Assembly (NCBI GenBank): GCA_951394405.1
Contig: OX596337.1
Location: forward strand, 3,844,001-3,908,000
Source of the DNA: Coprinellus micaceus
Taxonomy: Eukaryota > Basidiomycota > Agaricomycetes > Agaricales > Psathyrellaceae
DNA: 64,000 nt
Direction: 5' to 3'
Shown: positions 21,513 to 33,931 of the stretch, piece by piece
Position numbering within the stretch: position 1 is the stretch's first letter
Layout of the letters: each line of letters starts with the position of its first letter
Notes under the pieces: model-generated
The model's database searches: none
Seen by the model: the letters and a program-made list of their open reading frames with translations, nothing else
What the model was told of the DNA's origin: nothing
Translations under genes and position numbers: made by a program

Positions 21513-23205
21513 ATGAATCCAGTGCACTTGGACTCCGTTCAGCCGTCTAACATGCGGGAAGAACGCCTGAAAAACCTGGAAGCGATGATTGAAGAAAACA
21601 TACGCTTAAGCAAAGAGTGCAACGAGTTCTTGGTGAGCTCCTTCAATCGTAGCCATCCGTTTCCCCTTTCCTGATTTGTTTGGTTTAGGATTCCTTCGAT
21701 AAGAGGATCAAAGCCATGGAAACCCTCGTTTCCAAACAGATAAGTCGTGAGTTGCATTTGCCCCGGCCTTACGATGGACCCTAACAGCACAAGGCTTGGA
21801 GGATGCCATACACCGATGTGAAGCAGAGACGAAGAAAGCATTCGGTCTCTGGCAGTCTTGCGTGGTAAGCGGTTGTGGATGCGAATCTAGGGAGCAAACA
21901 TTTGGCTCATATTTGGGACCCAAATCAGTGCCTCTGGCAATCTTGTATGGTACGCAAGTAGAGTTTCAGCATATTTACGGGTGAGGGACCGCCCTTTGAC
22001 GTCGAGAATAACAGGGTGCATCATTGCCTCACGCACAGACTCCCAGTCGGGCTGCTGACCCTCTGGTCACGCACTTCCTGAACGCCTACTCAAGTGGCAT
22101 TGCGATTGGCTCTCCATGGATCAAAATGATACTTGAAAGGTGCGAACGGGTGATAATGCGCCGGTTTAGACTTCGCTGGCTTCTGGTACACATCGGGGAA
22201 TGTCGTTGGGAGCAGGCAACGCTAAGGTGAGTAGGACCGTGGCACATAGCACAGTCTGGGCTGACTTCAACACAGTAATCAAGCGTTCAGGTATCCTAAC
22301 CATCTCACCTTGTCACGGGTCCCCAGCTTAGTTTACTTCGCGGCCAACTTGGCATTTCCAGGTGAGTGGCACGGTCCTTAGCCTTCGATGCCGACTGTCT
22401 CAAGCTGTTAACCTTTCCTAGGCGCTCCCGGGTGCCTCGTAACACCCCGAGACTCGTGGTCTGTGACAAAGGGTAGCTGTGGCCACAGTACAGCGAACGA
22501 CGGCGCGCCCTTACGGCCCTCCGGGTGGTCACGGATTCCTACAGTTTTGCGGGCCAGGGGCACTTCTTTTGGCGATGCGCCGCCGCTACTTTTTTGGCTG
22601 GTGGCATTGGCTATATCTTGGACGGGGCGCGTCGTGGACGCCTTTCATCGAGGTTGTCAGTCTCTCGAGGGGTGCCCTTGGGATGCTGGCGGATGTACCT
22701 CACGACCAGGGTGAGTAAATACGTGGCCCGTGCCTGGATTCATTGGAGCTGATCCTGATTCAGTAGCCAAGCACTCATCTATCCAAATCATCTTGCTTTG
22801 TCACGAGGGCCAAGTCTAGTTTACTCCAGCGCAAAGGTGACAGCTGGTAGGCGTTCATATTCTACCCTTGGAGTTTCCTGCACTAATGAGAATATCGTCT
22901 AGGCGCCGTGAGTTACTTCGTTTGCCCGCTGGGCAGAAGTAGGAACCACGGTACGTGTACATTGATTGAAACTACTGAAGACGAACCACTGAATGTCACC
23001 AGGATTCGATTGGGAAGCTCACGGACGACATATCCTTTCCGCCGTCTTCGCGGCATTTATCCCCCTGTTTATCATCTGGGTCGTTGATTTTTCCTTGGCA
23101 GAGTTATCAGACGAAGAAGTCGCTCGACGCCAACGCGTTGAGCGAGAACTGAGATTAGTCAAGGGGTTAGCTAGGGAAGAGCTGAGAGGCATGAGTGCGT
23201 ATTAG
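21513..23205 (+). CDS. Multi-exon hypothetical membrane protein with internal duplication
   Basis: Exon 1 (21513-21632) encodes 'MNPVHLDSVQPSN' followed by a coiled-coil stretch ('REERLKNLEAMIEENIRLSK'). A 56-nt intron follows, then exon 2 from 21689 and a third exon ('GLEDAIHRCEAETKKAF'). Further exons carry 'YPNHLTLSRVPSLVY' (about 22,277-22,345). A second, related stretch 'YPNHLALSRGPSLVY' lies at about 22,775-22,825. The last exon (from about 23,002) has a hydrophobic segment 'ILSAVFAAFIPLFIIWVVDF' and a charged tail ending at 23,205. Not all junctions could be fixed, and it may be two partly duplicated genes. Function unknown. Confidence 0.45.
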
Positions 23206-24689
23206 CTTGTTCGGAAACGAGTTTAAAGGATGGAATAGGGAATGGGGAAGAGGGGAGTTACACATGGGAAACGCCGTGGGAATGCGAACGACGATGTTGA
23301 GGGACGTGGGAGGCCAATCGGGGGAGTACAGCAAAAGGCAGGCGTCAAGGAGCAGTCGCTCATACGTACTCAATGAGCTCACGCCCTTTCAGCGACAGGG
23401 TGCAGCTTGAGATTTGCAGTCACAGGACCCTCAAGGCCTTATGTGAGCTTCCTTAGAGGTGCTGAATTAACGGAGGTCGTGAGATGAGATTTGTCTGTGA
23501 GGAGCATATAGATACTTCGCCTCACTACTCTCGAGTCACGTCCTTCGCATTCCTCGCAGCAACCATCACGATGTCGAGAGAGCTCCTTCATAGGCCCCAC
23601 TTACCAACCCCCTACTAACCAAGCTTCTCCAGACAGAATGCTCACGATTGAACCTGCGTCATTATAATGGCCAGTCCTCCTGCTGGGCGGGGGACGTAGG
23701 GACTCATGTCCCAAACACACTCTAATGGCCACCCACCCCCGAACGATTGGAAGTCGTTTTGGTACAAAACACGATTACTTGCTCCAGGTCGGCAGGGCGC
23801 CGTCGATAACGCACCTTCTCGTGCCCGTGAATGGTGACAAGAGCGGACACTGGGGTTTGGTTGAAGGCCGGATTGTGCTCAGTAAGGCAACACTTCGATA
23901 TATAGACACCATTACTTATAGAGTCATGAGGCCGAGGGACTCGTTCCTGCATAGTATGTGACATAGGACGTAGGGGTGGGTCAACGAGCTCATTGGGTTG
24001 GGTTGTGCTATACCCAATCTCTAGAGGCTCTAGTCCCCCAAAACCGTCGAAAGCGATGATTTCAAAATCGATGGTAGTGATTCGGATCAGGGCTGAAGCG
24101 CCGAAGAGGCTCCCAGTAGAGACTCAGAGTGCCTTTGCCAGTTCCGCGAGAGTCGCGAGGATGCATGTCGTTACCGAGGGTACCTTCTGGGCCGATATCT
24201 TCGCCTTGGGTGGACCCAATCACTCGCCAAACGATTATAAATCGGTAGATCTTTTTGAATGAGATAATATGGCGGCGATGGCAGTTCTGAGTCGCTGACT
24301 GGGCAAATGTCGGTAGGACTGGGGAAACTACGGGGCTCCACCTCGCACAAAGCAGCTCTTTCGCCTTCAGTGCTTTCGACCCCGAATCATAAATGGTGTC
24401 CAGTATGCGGGGAACATCCTGCATGAGGAGGAACTGAGGGAATAAAAGCGCAATGGCGACGTACCTTGGAAAGGAGGCGTCAACAGAAACGGTCTGGCAG
24501 TTCAAGGTATAGGAGGGAAGCGGGGAGTTCCTGAGGTCATGAGTGACGGGCTCAGCGTGTGGGCTGTACGAGTAGTAACACTGCGCAGTGGGAACGAGAT
24601 TTGGGTCTGAAACAGGCGGCGCCGTGGGAGCGCTGTCTGGAGCAATCCGGACGCTGCTTGGATGGCCCATTGCGATTGAGTGGGATATA
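23206..24689. other. Interval without a confident gene
   Basis: Contains opposing open frames at 23,722-23,964 and a 213-codon minus-strand frame at 24,062-24,703, none with recognisable domains or a clear splice pattern. No repeats or RNA genes were seen. Confidence 0.35.
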
Positions 24690-24691
24690 TC

Positions 24692-25076
24692 CTCGATAAT
24701 CAAGAGATATCAACGGCTCCGCACTGGCACCCGACGATGCTCTGCCCCGATGGTCGAGTGCGGAGTTGACAGCCAAGTCGAGAGGTTGTGACTGGCGGTG
24801 ACGCGGTGACGGCGGTGTCGCAAATGGATGCGTGGAAACCGCTTTCCGGATTGGTCTTTAGTGACAGGCGTGACTGAGGGCGGAACCGCAACGGGCGCTT
24901 GGGTCCTACTACCGCCACCACCACCGTCTCTACCTCCCCTGTCTCGACGCGCGCCACGGCCTACTGCCCTGCTCACCAGCTTCATCCTCCCCGCTTGGTG
25001 CCTGGCTGAGGGCTTTCGATCATCGAAGTCTTCATACCCTAAAATCTCTTGCCCAGCGCCGTTTTCGACTATCGAA
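24692..25076 (+). repeat. Diverged four-box repeat, copy 1
   Basis: Boxes are CTCGATAATCAAG (24692), CCCGATGGTCGAG (24746), TTCGATCATCGAA (25015) and TTCGACTATCGAA (25064). The middle shares 'gatgcgtggaaac', 'ttccggattgg', 'gtgacaggcgtgac' and a (CCA)n run with the E1 arm at 15765-16638, interrupted by many substitutions and indels. Box 2 to box 3 is 269 bp and box 3 to box 4 is 49 bp. No coding potential is evident. Confidence 0.8.
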
Positions 25077-25585
25077 TCGGGCTCTGCAGGAGGCATGTAT
25101 CTATGATCCTGGAGTTGCGTAAGCTCCTCAAAAATACCTGGACTTCATCGCATACTCATTCCGGCCTCTGCCTTCGGCTTCACCTTGTCAGCTCGTCACA
25201 CGCACACTGGCAGGTTAGTAATCGAGCTGAGTTCTGTTCCAATTCTCCCTTCTAGCGTTCCAATTTGGCAGGCCACCGAATCCGCCATAGGTCAAGGGAT
25301 TGTGATTGTGGCCACCAGGAATTACACCCGCCTAAACCGCGTCCCATTTTCTTGCCTTTTTTCGTTTCGTTTCATTACTCGTTTGTTGCGTCTATTTTAT
25401 TGTAGAATGGCATCTGCTAACCAGATCAGAATGTTACCACCGCTCAGTGGCCTTCTTGTCGGTGACCAGCAACCCTACTGTCTTTATATCCGTGGAGCGA
25501 TGGTTAGCTGACTACGACGTCAGGGCGAGTGTCTACATTCCGATAGATTTGACACAAGGAGGCGTCTGATCCCCTCCAAATCATG

Positions 25586-26484
25586 CTACCAGCTCCGCCA
25601 CACTACGCGGTTCGGCACATGAATACAACAGATGTGTTTCGGCTGCCCCTCCTCCTCAAACGACCGAAGCATCTCACACCATCTCGCGTCGCCAGCGGTT
25701 TCCACATCCGCGAACCGAATGGACCTTACATCCATGTGGGTGAACAGGGCTTTTGCGTGCCATGGGAACATTCCCCGCGATGCAGAGCCTGTCGTGGCCG
25801 CGGTTAATCGGATACCACGTTCGACGTGCTCAGACAACCCCACTCAGAACGCTTCATGAAGCAGCTTCAAGTAGGCGCCATCCTGTTCGTCCATCCACCT
25901 GTGATTGTATGGGGGGGGTGGAATAGAGACGGAATGTCTGGTGGTAGGCCGGAGAAATTTATCGCATTGTAGCTGAAACTGCGAGCGCATTTCCCTTGTC
26001 ACTGATGAACTAGAATCAAAAGCCGCCCTCCCCGTAATGAAAGTGTATGTGGGTGAATGCACTCCTCTAGAACCGGGGCTGGGGTGGTGATGACTAGTCC
26101 CATAATTGATGAATTCGTGGAGTCTCTTTGCTGAAATTTCAGGAAGGTGCAGGGTAGAAAGACGCTGACTGCATGTAACCACTTGGCGTCTCCGGGCGTC
26201 ATCGCTGGATCTACCGGGTGGAGACGGATAGTAAGATTACTTGCTCGTTCCAAGACCTCCCCAATCCAGTTTGGACCGATGTCCAAGTTTTGGGCCCAGA
26301 GGCGAGGCGGGTTTACGACGAGAGACCTCCAATGGGCGTCCGCATGTGACAGCCGCATCAGGGTCAGAGAAGCTCAGAGAAGTCGAAGCCGTTTGAGCCG
26401 TTTGCGTAGCCGGGCCGCTTCGTGAAGCCCCTCGACTGTGCACGAAAAGATGCGATACAGTACGTCCTCGCAAAGATTCTTCAT
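25586..26484 (-). pseudogene. F-box-like protein gene, probably damaged
   Basis: From the ATG at 26,484 the minus strand encodes 'MKNLCEDVLYRIFSCTVEGL', a plausible F-box start, then 'LSHADAHWRSLVVNPPRLWA' and 'WIGEVLERASNLTIRL', phrases typical of Agaricomycete F-box proteins. Further down, 'PAPVLEEC' and, at 25,843-25,586, 'ALFTHMDVRSIRFADVETAG' match the usual C-terminal repeats. An in-frame TGA falls between the F-box start and LSHADAHWRS, and the C-terminal blocks sit in another frame. Either an unusual intron removes the stop or the gene is decaying. F-box proteins normally recruit substrates to SCF ubiquitin ligases. Confidence 0.55.
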
Positions 26485-26830
26485 TGTGCTTGGCTTCTTG
26501 TCTCGATCGGCGTCTAGCCGAGAGGGCCTATTGGCCGTAGCCACCGGTCTAGCTTAATGGGAATCTACTTCCGTTCTACCCAACAAGGTCTCGAATTGGC
26601 ATGGCTGATCACGGTTGAGTAGGGGGAGGGGCAACGGTGAACGTCATGTAGCGGTTCGAGGGCAAGCGCAGGTGGATGGGGGGAAATGGCATCTCCATTT
26701 GTGCCCTTTGTAGACATCAAACCCACTCGTACGGCATATTCATTGCCAGTTCACTCTAATCACTACGTATACATACAGGCAGGGGCTGGGGGAAGAGGAG
26801 CTGCAAGGGACACTGTTGAGGCGCGCCAGT

Positions 26831-29800
26831 TCACTCCTAAGGCACAGGTCAGTACAACGTTCGGTATGAGTATAAAAAGGCCCACCCTATCCAGTGGTAA
26901 CACCAACAGGCATTCACAGTCGATGTGCGGTACCGCTTGGACTTGGGAAACGAAATGGCACGCTACGTTGCCAAAGGGGACCAGCACGCGACGTGACTTC
27001 AGCCGATTGTAGACCAGGCGACCGGCGACGTCGGGATAAAGGCGATAAAGATCTTGCTTGGCGTCGGTCCGCGACAGTTCCTCGTAGACAGCAATGGTGG
27101 CAAAGGTCTGGTGTTGCTCGACCCCATCCCGAATTCGAGTGTGTGTGAACAGGTCATGGATGGTCCCGGCAACCCAGAGCGAGAGATTGGTTGCATCGGG
27201 ATGGTAAATGACATGGCTGTTGGATTGATGGTGGTGGATAGTTGAGAAGACTTGACTGTAGCGCGAGACTGAAGTATGAAAATAACCCATGTTCGAGAGT
27301 GCCTCTTGCCCCCTCCCATCAGTCTCTGAGATCCATGCTTCCACCGCCTTCCAAGTTGACCCGGAAATGGGCGTGAGCTCTTCATCACCCCATGATCGTG
27401 TTTCGGTAGGAGACCGGTTATCCTGCGCAAGAATTACTTCACTCATGCTCATTTGGAACTTCTTGCCGTAGTTCTCGTCGAAGTAGGCCGCCATAGGGCG
27501 AAGAGCGTCGGGTAGACAATCACTTTGTGAGAAAATGGCTCTGACCCGCTGGGCCGAGCAGAATTTCGTGAACATAGACTTCTCCAGCTGGCCTTTGGTG
27601 AATTTGCATCAGTCAAATCCCGGTGCCAGAAAGCAGAGGGGCTCACCAAACTTATGGTTCGTGGGGAAGGACTGGATGACGAAGTTGTAGCGCTCAAATG
27701 CGAAGCACCTCCACGCGTGTACTGGCCCGAACATGCGCAAATGTCGAGGGAAGTGCAAAGCAAGGTGTTGGTACGGTGTGATATCAGCCCTAGGGAATAG
27801 TTCCAACAGGGTTGAAAGATAGAGCTGCATGCTTTCCTCATATCTGATAATGCGTTCCTCGTTCATTGTACCCATGCACGCCAATTTAACGGCGGTAACG
27901 AGATGCATGAAGTTGTCCAGGCAGCGACGCAGGAACGAGTCTGGGGGCTGACGACCCCAAATTCGGACGAGCGTAGTCGGAAGATTGATGGTGCAGAACG
28001 TCCGCCACTGGGCTGCGCTGAACTTCCCAAACTTGGCTTCGCCGGGGTTTCGAGGGCCGTTTGGTTGCCACGATGGCCGATTTATTGTGGACATATCGCG
28101 CCGTATCTCCTTCAATGCGTTCTTTCCGAGTATGTTGGCGCATTGGTTTCGAGCTTGCTTCGCTTGTTGGGTTGTATGGTAATCGTTGGTATCGGTAATA
28201 TGCAGTCGGCGGCGCTAAGGTAGATCAGCCCAGTGTCAGGCTTGCAGGGAACAAAGAATGGATCACCCACTTCTTTTTGTAGATATGCAACCAGCTCATC
28301 CTTCAGTAGTCTCTGAACACCGCCCTCCGAAATCCCACCCGACAGCGATGGCAGAATGTGACGCCGGAAGACTTTGAGGAGATCAGGTTTGTTAGTTTTC
28401 CTGACCATCGTCTTACTCGCGTGCCAGAAGAAATCATCCGTGGTGGTTCCATCTGAGAGTCTCTCGTATGGAGTAACGTGGTCACCACCAGGGACGATGT
28501 GCATCCCGTCCTCAGTCCACCACTCCTGTTCAACACGCTGGATTCCGTCAGACCGATACGACCACAGTGTGGGGGGTTGCTTACATATGCTCGTAACCGC
28601 TTGACGAGATCGAAGCGTGTTCCATCAGCAGAGAGGGTGGTTGCTTCTCTGCAGAGCTCTGTGAGTTGGTCCTTCCTCAGGCTTCCCAGTCTTGCGTCTG
28701 ACCCATGTCTAAGGACGAAGCTGGCGTGCTTCATGTCTATTTCAGTGGGGGGGACGTGCGACGGGTCTTTCGGGCCCTCATCATCGATGATTTTGATATC
28801 CATACCCCAGATGGTCCGGATGTGGTGTTGGAAGAGGCGAAGGTAGAAGGCATGCATAGAATCAATGAGTGTGTACTTGGTCGGGTCCCAGTATGGAAGG
28901 CGTAACAGTTCAGACCATCGAACGCCGTGTGTAGTGTACACTTGAGCACGGGCGGCCTCGGTTTGGGCGGTTCGCCAAGACTCGGCCAGGACTTTATGTT
29001 CTTCCCATGTCCGCATCTCCCATAGAATGAGAAAGTCGTCAATCAGGGGTTTGAGGAGGTTGTTCAGCTCCTCCAGGGATGGTTGGCCGGGCCCCGGAAT
29101 CACGCTTACAAGGTAAACGTTTTCCACCCTGTATCGAAGTTCTGGAGGGAGGTTCATGCACACCATGTACACAGCACCGACGCTAACCTTTTTTCCCGAC
29201 TGCTTGTTGCCGTAGGGGTTCAAACCATCCATGTTTAGGCTGAAAACAAGTCGGCTCTCTGTGGGCGAACTGGTGAACCGCTTCCCGTCCGTGAACTTGA
29301 AATTGCGTAAACCCTCTGCGTCCCACATGTCCCGTGCATCCTGGGCTTTGCCACCTCCTCTATCGCAGGGATCGTCGTACAGGTAGGGTTGGAGATCAGA
29401 GCGGGAGAATAGGCCAGCAAGGTATTCTTGGGGGGATTGATAAAGGTACGTTCGGGCAGGATGTTGTCGATCCGAGCCGGGCGATGTCCGTAGAAGGCGT
29501 GCGTGACACTGACCTTCCTTCACGCGGTTTGTGCATCGTTCTGGGAGATTGGGGGCTGGATGGTCGGGGTCGAACCAATAGATCGAATAGCATTCTTTGC
29601 AGCAAATAAAAGACGTGTAGCGGGGGCGTAGGTTCAGCGTATCGATGATTGGGTCCACCGTCCGATTGATGGATTTGAGGGAATGGTCAGGGCGAAGCTT
29701 TTGCTTCTGCGTAGTCCTCAGTCCGGTTTGCAATGCAAGGCAATTCAGGATCCAGGAGCAGTCGTCCTGGGAGGTGTTTGAAAGGAGATAGAGCGTAGCC

Positions 29801-30673
29801 ACCATAATATAGATCGCCAGTATCCCCACGTCCATGAGATGGGCATTACTCCGGTAGTAGTGGGCTGAATTTACCGTCCTAAGCCACTGAAATTTGGGAC
29901 AACAGAAAGAACTCACAAGTGTCCACAATGTTTCCTTCAGTTCTGAGGCCATGCTGCTCGCTCCAGTCCCTCCAGATCGCCCGAGAAATCCTCGAACGAA
30001 ACCCTCGCGCCCTTTCAGCCATGACTCCACTCCTTATTCTGGCGGCTATCGAGGACTCCGGCCGCCCATAGGTTGCGGATGAGCGCAAGGCCTCGGATAT
30101 ATCTTGTAAATGATGAAACACGGGGAGGTTCGATGGTGCGGTAGGGTCCAACTGGCAGATTTGACGCACTTCTTCGGGCGAGGGATCGGCCTGAGCAATC
30201 GAGGGAGCTTGATAGGGAGGTGTGACGAAAATGAAAGATGGGTTGGGTTGAATGGCATCCCGTGACTGCTCGAGGCTTTCGAGGAGGTCATCAAGGCGCT
30301 TCAGGATCGAAATTTCTTCCTCTTCTTGCGTCGGGGAGATTCTTCGAGGTACTGTTTCTGTATCGTGACGGTCGATCTGCGCAGGCGGCGGTAACACAAG
30401 GTCAAGTTCTTCCTCCACAAGCTCCTCGTCTACCATCATGGGGCTCGAATTCTCTGACGGCGGAGCGGGTATATCATCTCTGCTATTAGCGGCTATTCCA
30501 ACCTCCTGCGCGAGGCTGCGGAGGCGATCGCGGACCCGATGAGCTCGCTGGTAGTGTCGAGTTAGATATTGGCCGTAGTGACCATGAACACCTTCCAAAG
30601 GTATAGATCCGCAACCGAAGCTCTCACATTGGCATAGCTCCAGATCGCGGCTTTGAATATCGTCGTGGTCCAT
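26831..30673 (-). CDS. Tnp2-type (CACTA/En-Spm-like) transposase, 1,194 aa
   Basis: Six exons give one continuous frame of 3,585 nt: 30673-29917, 29864-28585, 28537-28271, 28214-27647, 27592-26886 and 26836-26831. The five introns are 47-56 nt with GT-AG ends. The N-terminal ~250 residues have a C-x-C start ('CQCESFGCG') and an acidic linker. The central region carries the Transposase_21 signature: 'ESRLVFSLNMDGLNPYG', 'GAVYMVCMNLPPELRY', 'YWDPTKYTLIDSMHAFYLRL'. The next exons carry the usual partner region ('PSWQPNGPRNPGEAKFGKF', 'QWRTFCTINLPTTLVRIWG'). No frameshift or stop was needed, so it may be active or recently active. An AATAAAA stretch lies about 107 bp upstream. I could not find matching CACTA-type terminal repeats. 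Confidence 0.85.
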
Positions 30674-32379
30674 GCTGTATGAATGAGAGTGGATGGAGAA
30701 TTCGTGGTACGTGGTCGCAGGGGAGCAAATGCTTGCAGCAAGTTGATGTTGAATGAGTGGGTGAGAAACGTAGGCGGGGTTTTTATTCGGGTCCCGTAAA
30801 TGTTGTGCGTATGCGCTGGCTTGCAACTTGTTCGAACTTCGTCCACATGTGGAGGGAATGAAGTGTTGAAACAGTGTCTGAGATGTCAAATAGTATGTAC
30901 GCCCTCCGCCACACCCTCCCCATTCCCCTAGGAATTTTGAGTGCACAAGGCCTATCTAGACGCGAGTAATGTTGGAATGAGCTCATGATCATCGCACTAC
31001 GAGGAGTCCAACATCGACTAGACTCCAGTCGATTCCGCCGAAAGCCGGAGCCTCTCCTTCAACAGCCCTTTAGCCTGCAGCCCAGTGTTCGTCGACGCAT
31101 AGAGCGATGCTTGCGCGTTTAGGTAGACGGGCCGTTGGGGCACAGACTTTCAACCAAAGAGAAGAACCGGTCGATTTGGGCACTGTGCAGAAGCGCAAGC
31201 TGGCGCTTTTGCCGTCGCGACTTGTTGAAAGGCGACCAGCGAGGAGACCTTCGTATGTAGGTCGCCGTTTCTAGAGTTCCTGGGACTGTTACCTCGGATA
31301 GTTCGTCCCATCTGTTCAGAGTCCTCAGCTAACGAGGAGAGGCCCGAGTTTGAATTGGGTGTACTTACACCTGCAGCCCTAGTCTCGTCAAGTACACGCC
31401 GCCCAGGTGTTCTCCGTGGCTATAACTGCCCGTAACTTCAATCAAGCCATCCGCTTCCTGTTGGGGCTCAGAATCCACGATCCGCAGTCAAAAAAAGGCG
31501 GGGGCGTACTAGGATGGAAAGAATCGCCCCGGTAAAGTCTTCAATTTGAGAGGTGTCTGCTGAGTGGCCGCTTCTCGTCGCTTCCTGCCAAGCTTTGAAT
31601 GCACTTGGTGAGAACATGCGAAAGGTCAGTAAAGAAAAGATTGCTTACTTGATCTTTGTATCGTTACGCAGCTGAGCATTCCTTCTCGACCTCTATCTCG
31701 AAGACCTGCGATGCCAATGACTACCCCTGATGACGCGTAATGTCATGATCAGCCGGCATTACCTATGATCAGCTATACAGAAGCGATTCTCCGCTCACAT
31801 TCAAGCGACGTTCTCTCTACAGCGGACTGAGTGGCTCTCTTCATCGTGGCGAGAGCCGGACTTTAGCGGAGGGATGTTTCAAGGCTAGCTGGTAATTGGT
31901 GTGTGAGCGCAGAAATAAACCAAAGGGCTTGATATATGAGGAACGCTGCAGGGAGTGTGGTCCGAGCGGGTTGACAAAGAATAACAAAGCACGGAGTTGA
32001 CAGGGAGGAGTGCCACAAGCTGGATGAGGCGGTAAGGGCCTTGGAAGGATCTTTGAGGCGGTTGGGCAGGGTACATGTTACACCGGTCCCTGCACGGAGA
32101 AGGGACTCCAAAGCTCAACGCCGTGTAACAGGTCGAACGCAATGGGAATGTCACCGAATGGATGGTGGGGCAGGAAGGATAATCTACCTACCATCCACGG
32201 CCAGCTTGAGAAATTGACGGATATCAAGTCGCTGGGGAATGAGCTTTCCGGTCGCATTGCATGGCAAGAGCAAAGTCCTACAGTCCATAGCGAGGTGTAG
32301 ATCAGGAGGGCTTGGGGCCTGAAGCAACCGACCCCGGTTGATTCTTGGCTCAGTGGGGAGGGCATGTGTTCGGTATGTG
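30674..32379. other. Interval without a recognised gene
   Basis: About 1.7 kb upstream of the transposase. 30,990-31,860 has no open frame above 60 codons. 31,863-32,407 has only minus-strand frames of low information. It may include the 5' end of the transposon, but no inverted terminus could be matched. Confidence 0.4.
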
Positions 32380-32834
32380 TTCCATAATCGAAGGATGGAC
32401 ATCTCACAATGACGGCTCTGCCTCGATAGTCGAGTGCTGCTCCGTCGATAGCCCGTGTTGGTCGAACGAAGAGTTGTGGGTCCCATGCCTCACGGTTGCA
32501 GTGACAGTGACAATTGTCACGCTTGTCACCGGCGTCATGAGCCCGGTGTCACGAGTAACGCGTGGAAATCTCCTTCCGCGTTGGACTTGGTGACAGGCGG
32601 CGACATCCGAGTCACTGCCAACTGGCACCGTGACCCCGGGCGCTTGTTACTCCACCACTGGCACCACACTACCCTTTCCTCCAGCTCTGGTGCACGCCCG
32701 CGATTGCGATACAGCTCGCGAGATCTACCTTCCACGCCAGACACCTTGTCGGGGACTTTCGATCATCGAAATCCTCATCGCCGTACCCAGGGGTCCCGCT
32801 TCGTTTCCGCCCAACGCCGTTTTCGACCATCGAA
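32380..32834 (+). repeat. Diverged four-box repeat, copy 2
   Basis: Boxes are TTCCATAATCGAA (32380), CTCGATAGTCGAG (32422), TTCGATCATCGAA (32758) and TTCGACCATCGAA (32822). Box 1 to box 2 is 42 bp, as in E1. Downstream of box 2 it shares 'gaacgaagagttgtgggtcc' with the E1 arm and has five TGTCAC/GTGACA motifs in about 60 bp. It lies 1.1 kb upstream of NPL-like gene C. Confidence 0.85.
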
Positions 32835-33931
32835 TCGGGGTTCCACAACAGGTCCGGGGTGGATGTATGCGTGTGGTATCGTCTTAAAGGGACCTTATAG
32901 GCTTCCGGAAAGCCCTCTCGATGCACCTCTCGATGCACGCAGTCAAAGCTAGAGGCGTCAGAAGATGCTGACCGTCACGGTCTTATTCCACAACTCGTGA
33001 GGTGGGCATGCCAATTGTCAGTTGTACCTACCCTTTTCTTCCTAGATGACTGGTGCACCCCCCCTTTCTGCCTCTTTTTCTCTGTCTATGTTAGTTTGAT
33101 GCCTCAGTATCGATGACACTTTCGTTTGTGTACTTTCATCATTAGCCCACCTTTCTCTTCCGCAATTCAAATCGTTCCGTCTACATACCATACTGAACAC
33201 TCTTTGCCGGTCAGGATGAACGTCTTTTTGAGTGGAAACTGAAATTTGCATCAGTGGGGTACCATGTCATCCTCTCGCTTGTACCTGCAGATCGGCGCCA
33301 GGCTCTCATTTGCCCTAGGTTTGTGTTTTACTACCCCTTACCAAGGTCTCCAGGACAAGGAGCTGGTTAGATGAAGGAAGCTTGAGCTCCACTCCAACAC
33401 TCACCGCTTCAGCCTTCGCTTAAAACCGCCCAATCCAGGTTCAGGTATGACGCCGCGATGAGCCCTGATCGGGATCCCAGCGACGACTACATCTCGTCGA
33501 GGCAGCCGTCCTTTCTCTATGAGAGAACGGTTGAAGCCCTGAAACGCTAGCAGAACGTAAGTAACTCACTGCCGATCATGGAAGTTACGCCCTAGCCCAA
33601 TTCCTTCTAACCCGGCTTAAGATTGTAGTGGTGGACCACTGGCGTCGAGTATGGCTCTTAAATAAATATGGATGCCCCATCGGGAGAGGCCTGATGCTAC
33701 GCGCACCCTACCTTCCTTGCTTCCGAGAAGTTCGGTGATACTCAACCCCGCGCAGGCACGGATTCCACTGCTCAAGTGAAGCGCATTTGGATTCGTGCCG
33801 CCTTTTAAAATCGGCCATATGACGTGCGTCACTGGGCTGCCTCGAGGCTTTCTTTGTGAAGGCCTCGGTATTTCTACCTGTGTCTGCTTTCACCTCCTTT
33901 CATAATACCACGACCTCAGTGAGACTGTAAC
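32835..33931. other. Interval without a recognised gene
   Basis: About 1.1 kb between the box repeat and NPL-like gene C. Only short open frames occur, without splice support. No repeat was seen. Confidence 0.4.

Noticed and set aside
28303..30030. Reading the central transposase exon as a separate 575-aa gene
   Set aside because: Its ends are explained by 52-nt and 47-nt introns that join it in frame to neighbouring exons of the same transposase.
26761..30999. CACTAC strings at 26,762 and 30,994 as CACTA termini of the transposon
   Set aside because: They are in the same orientation, not inverted, and the adjoining bases do not match.
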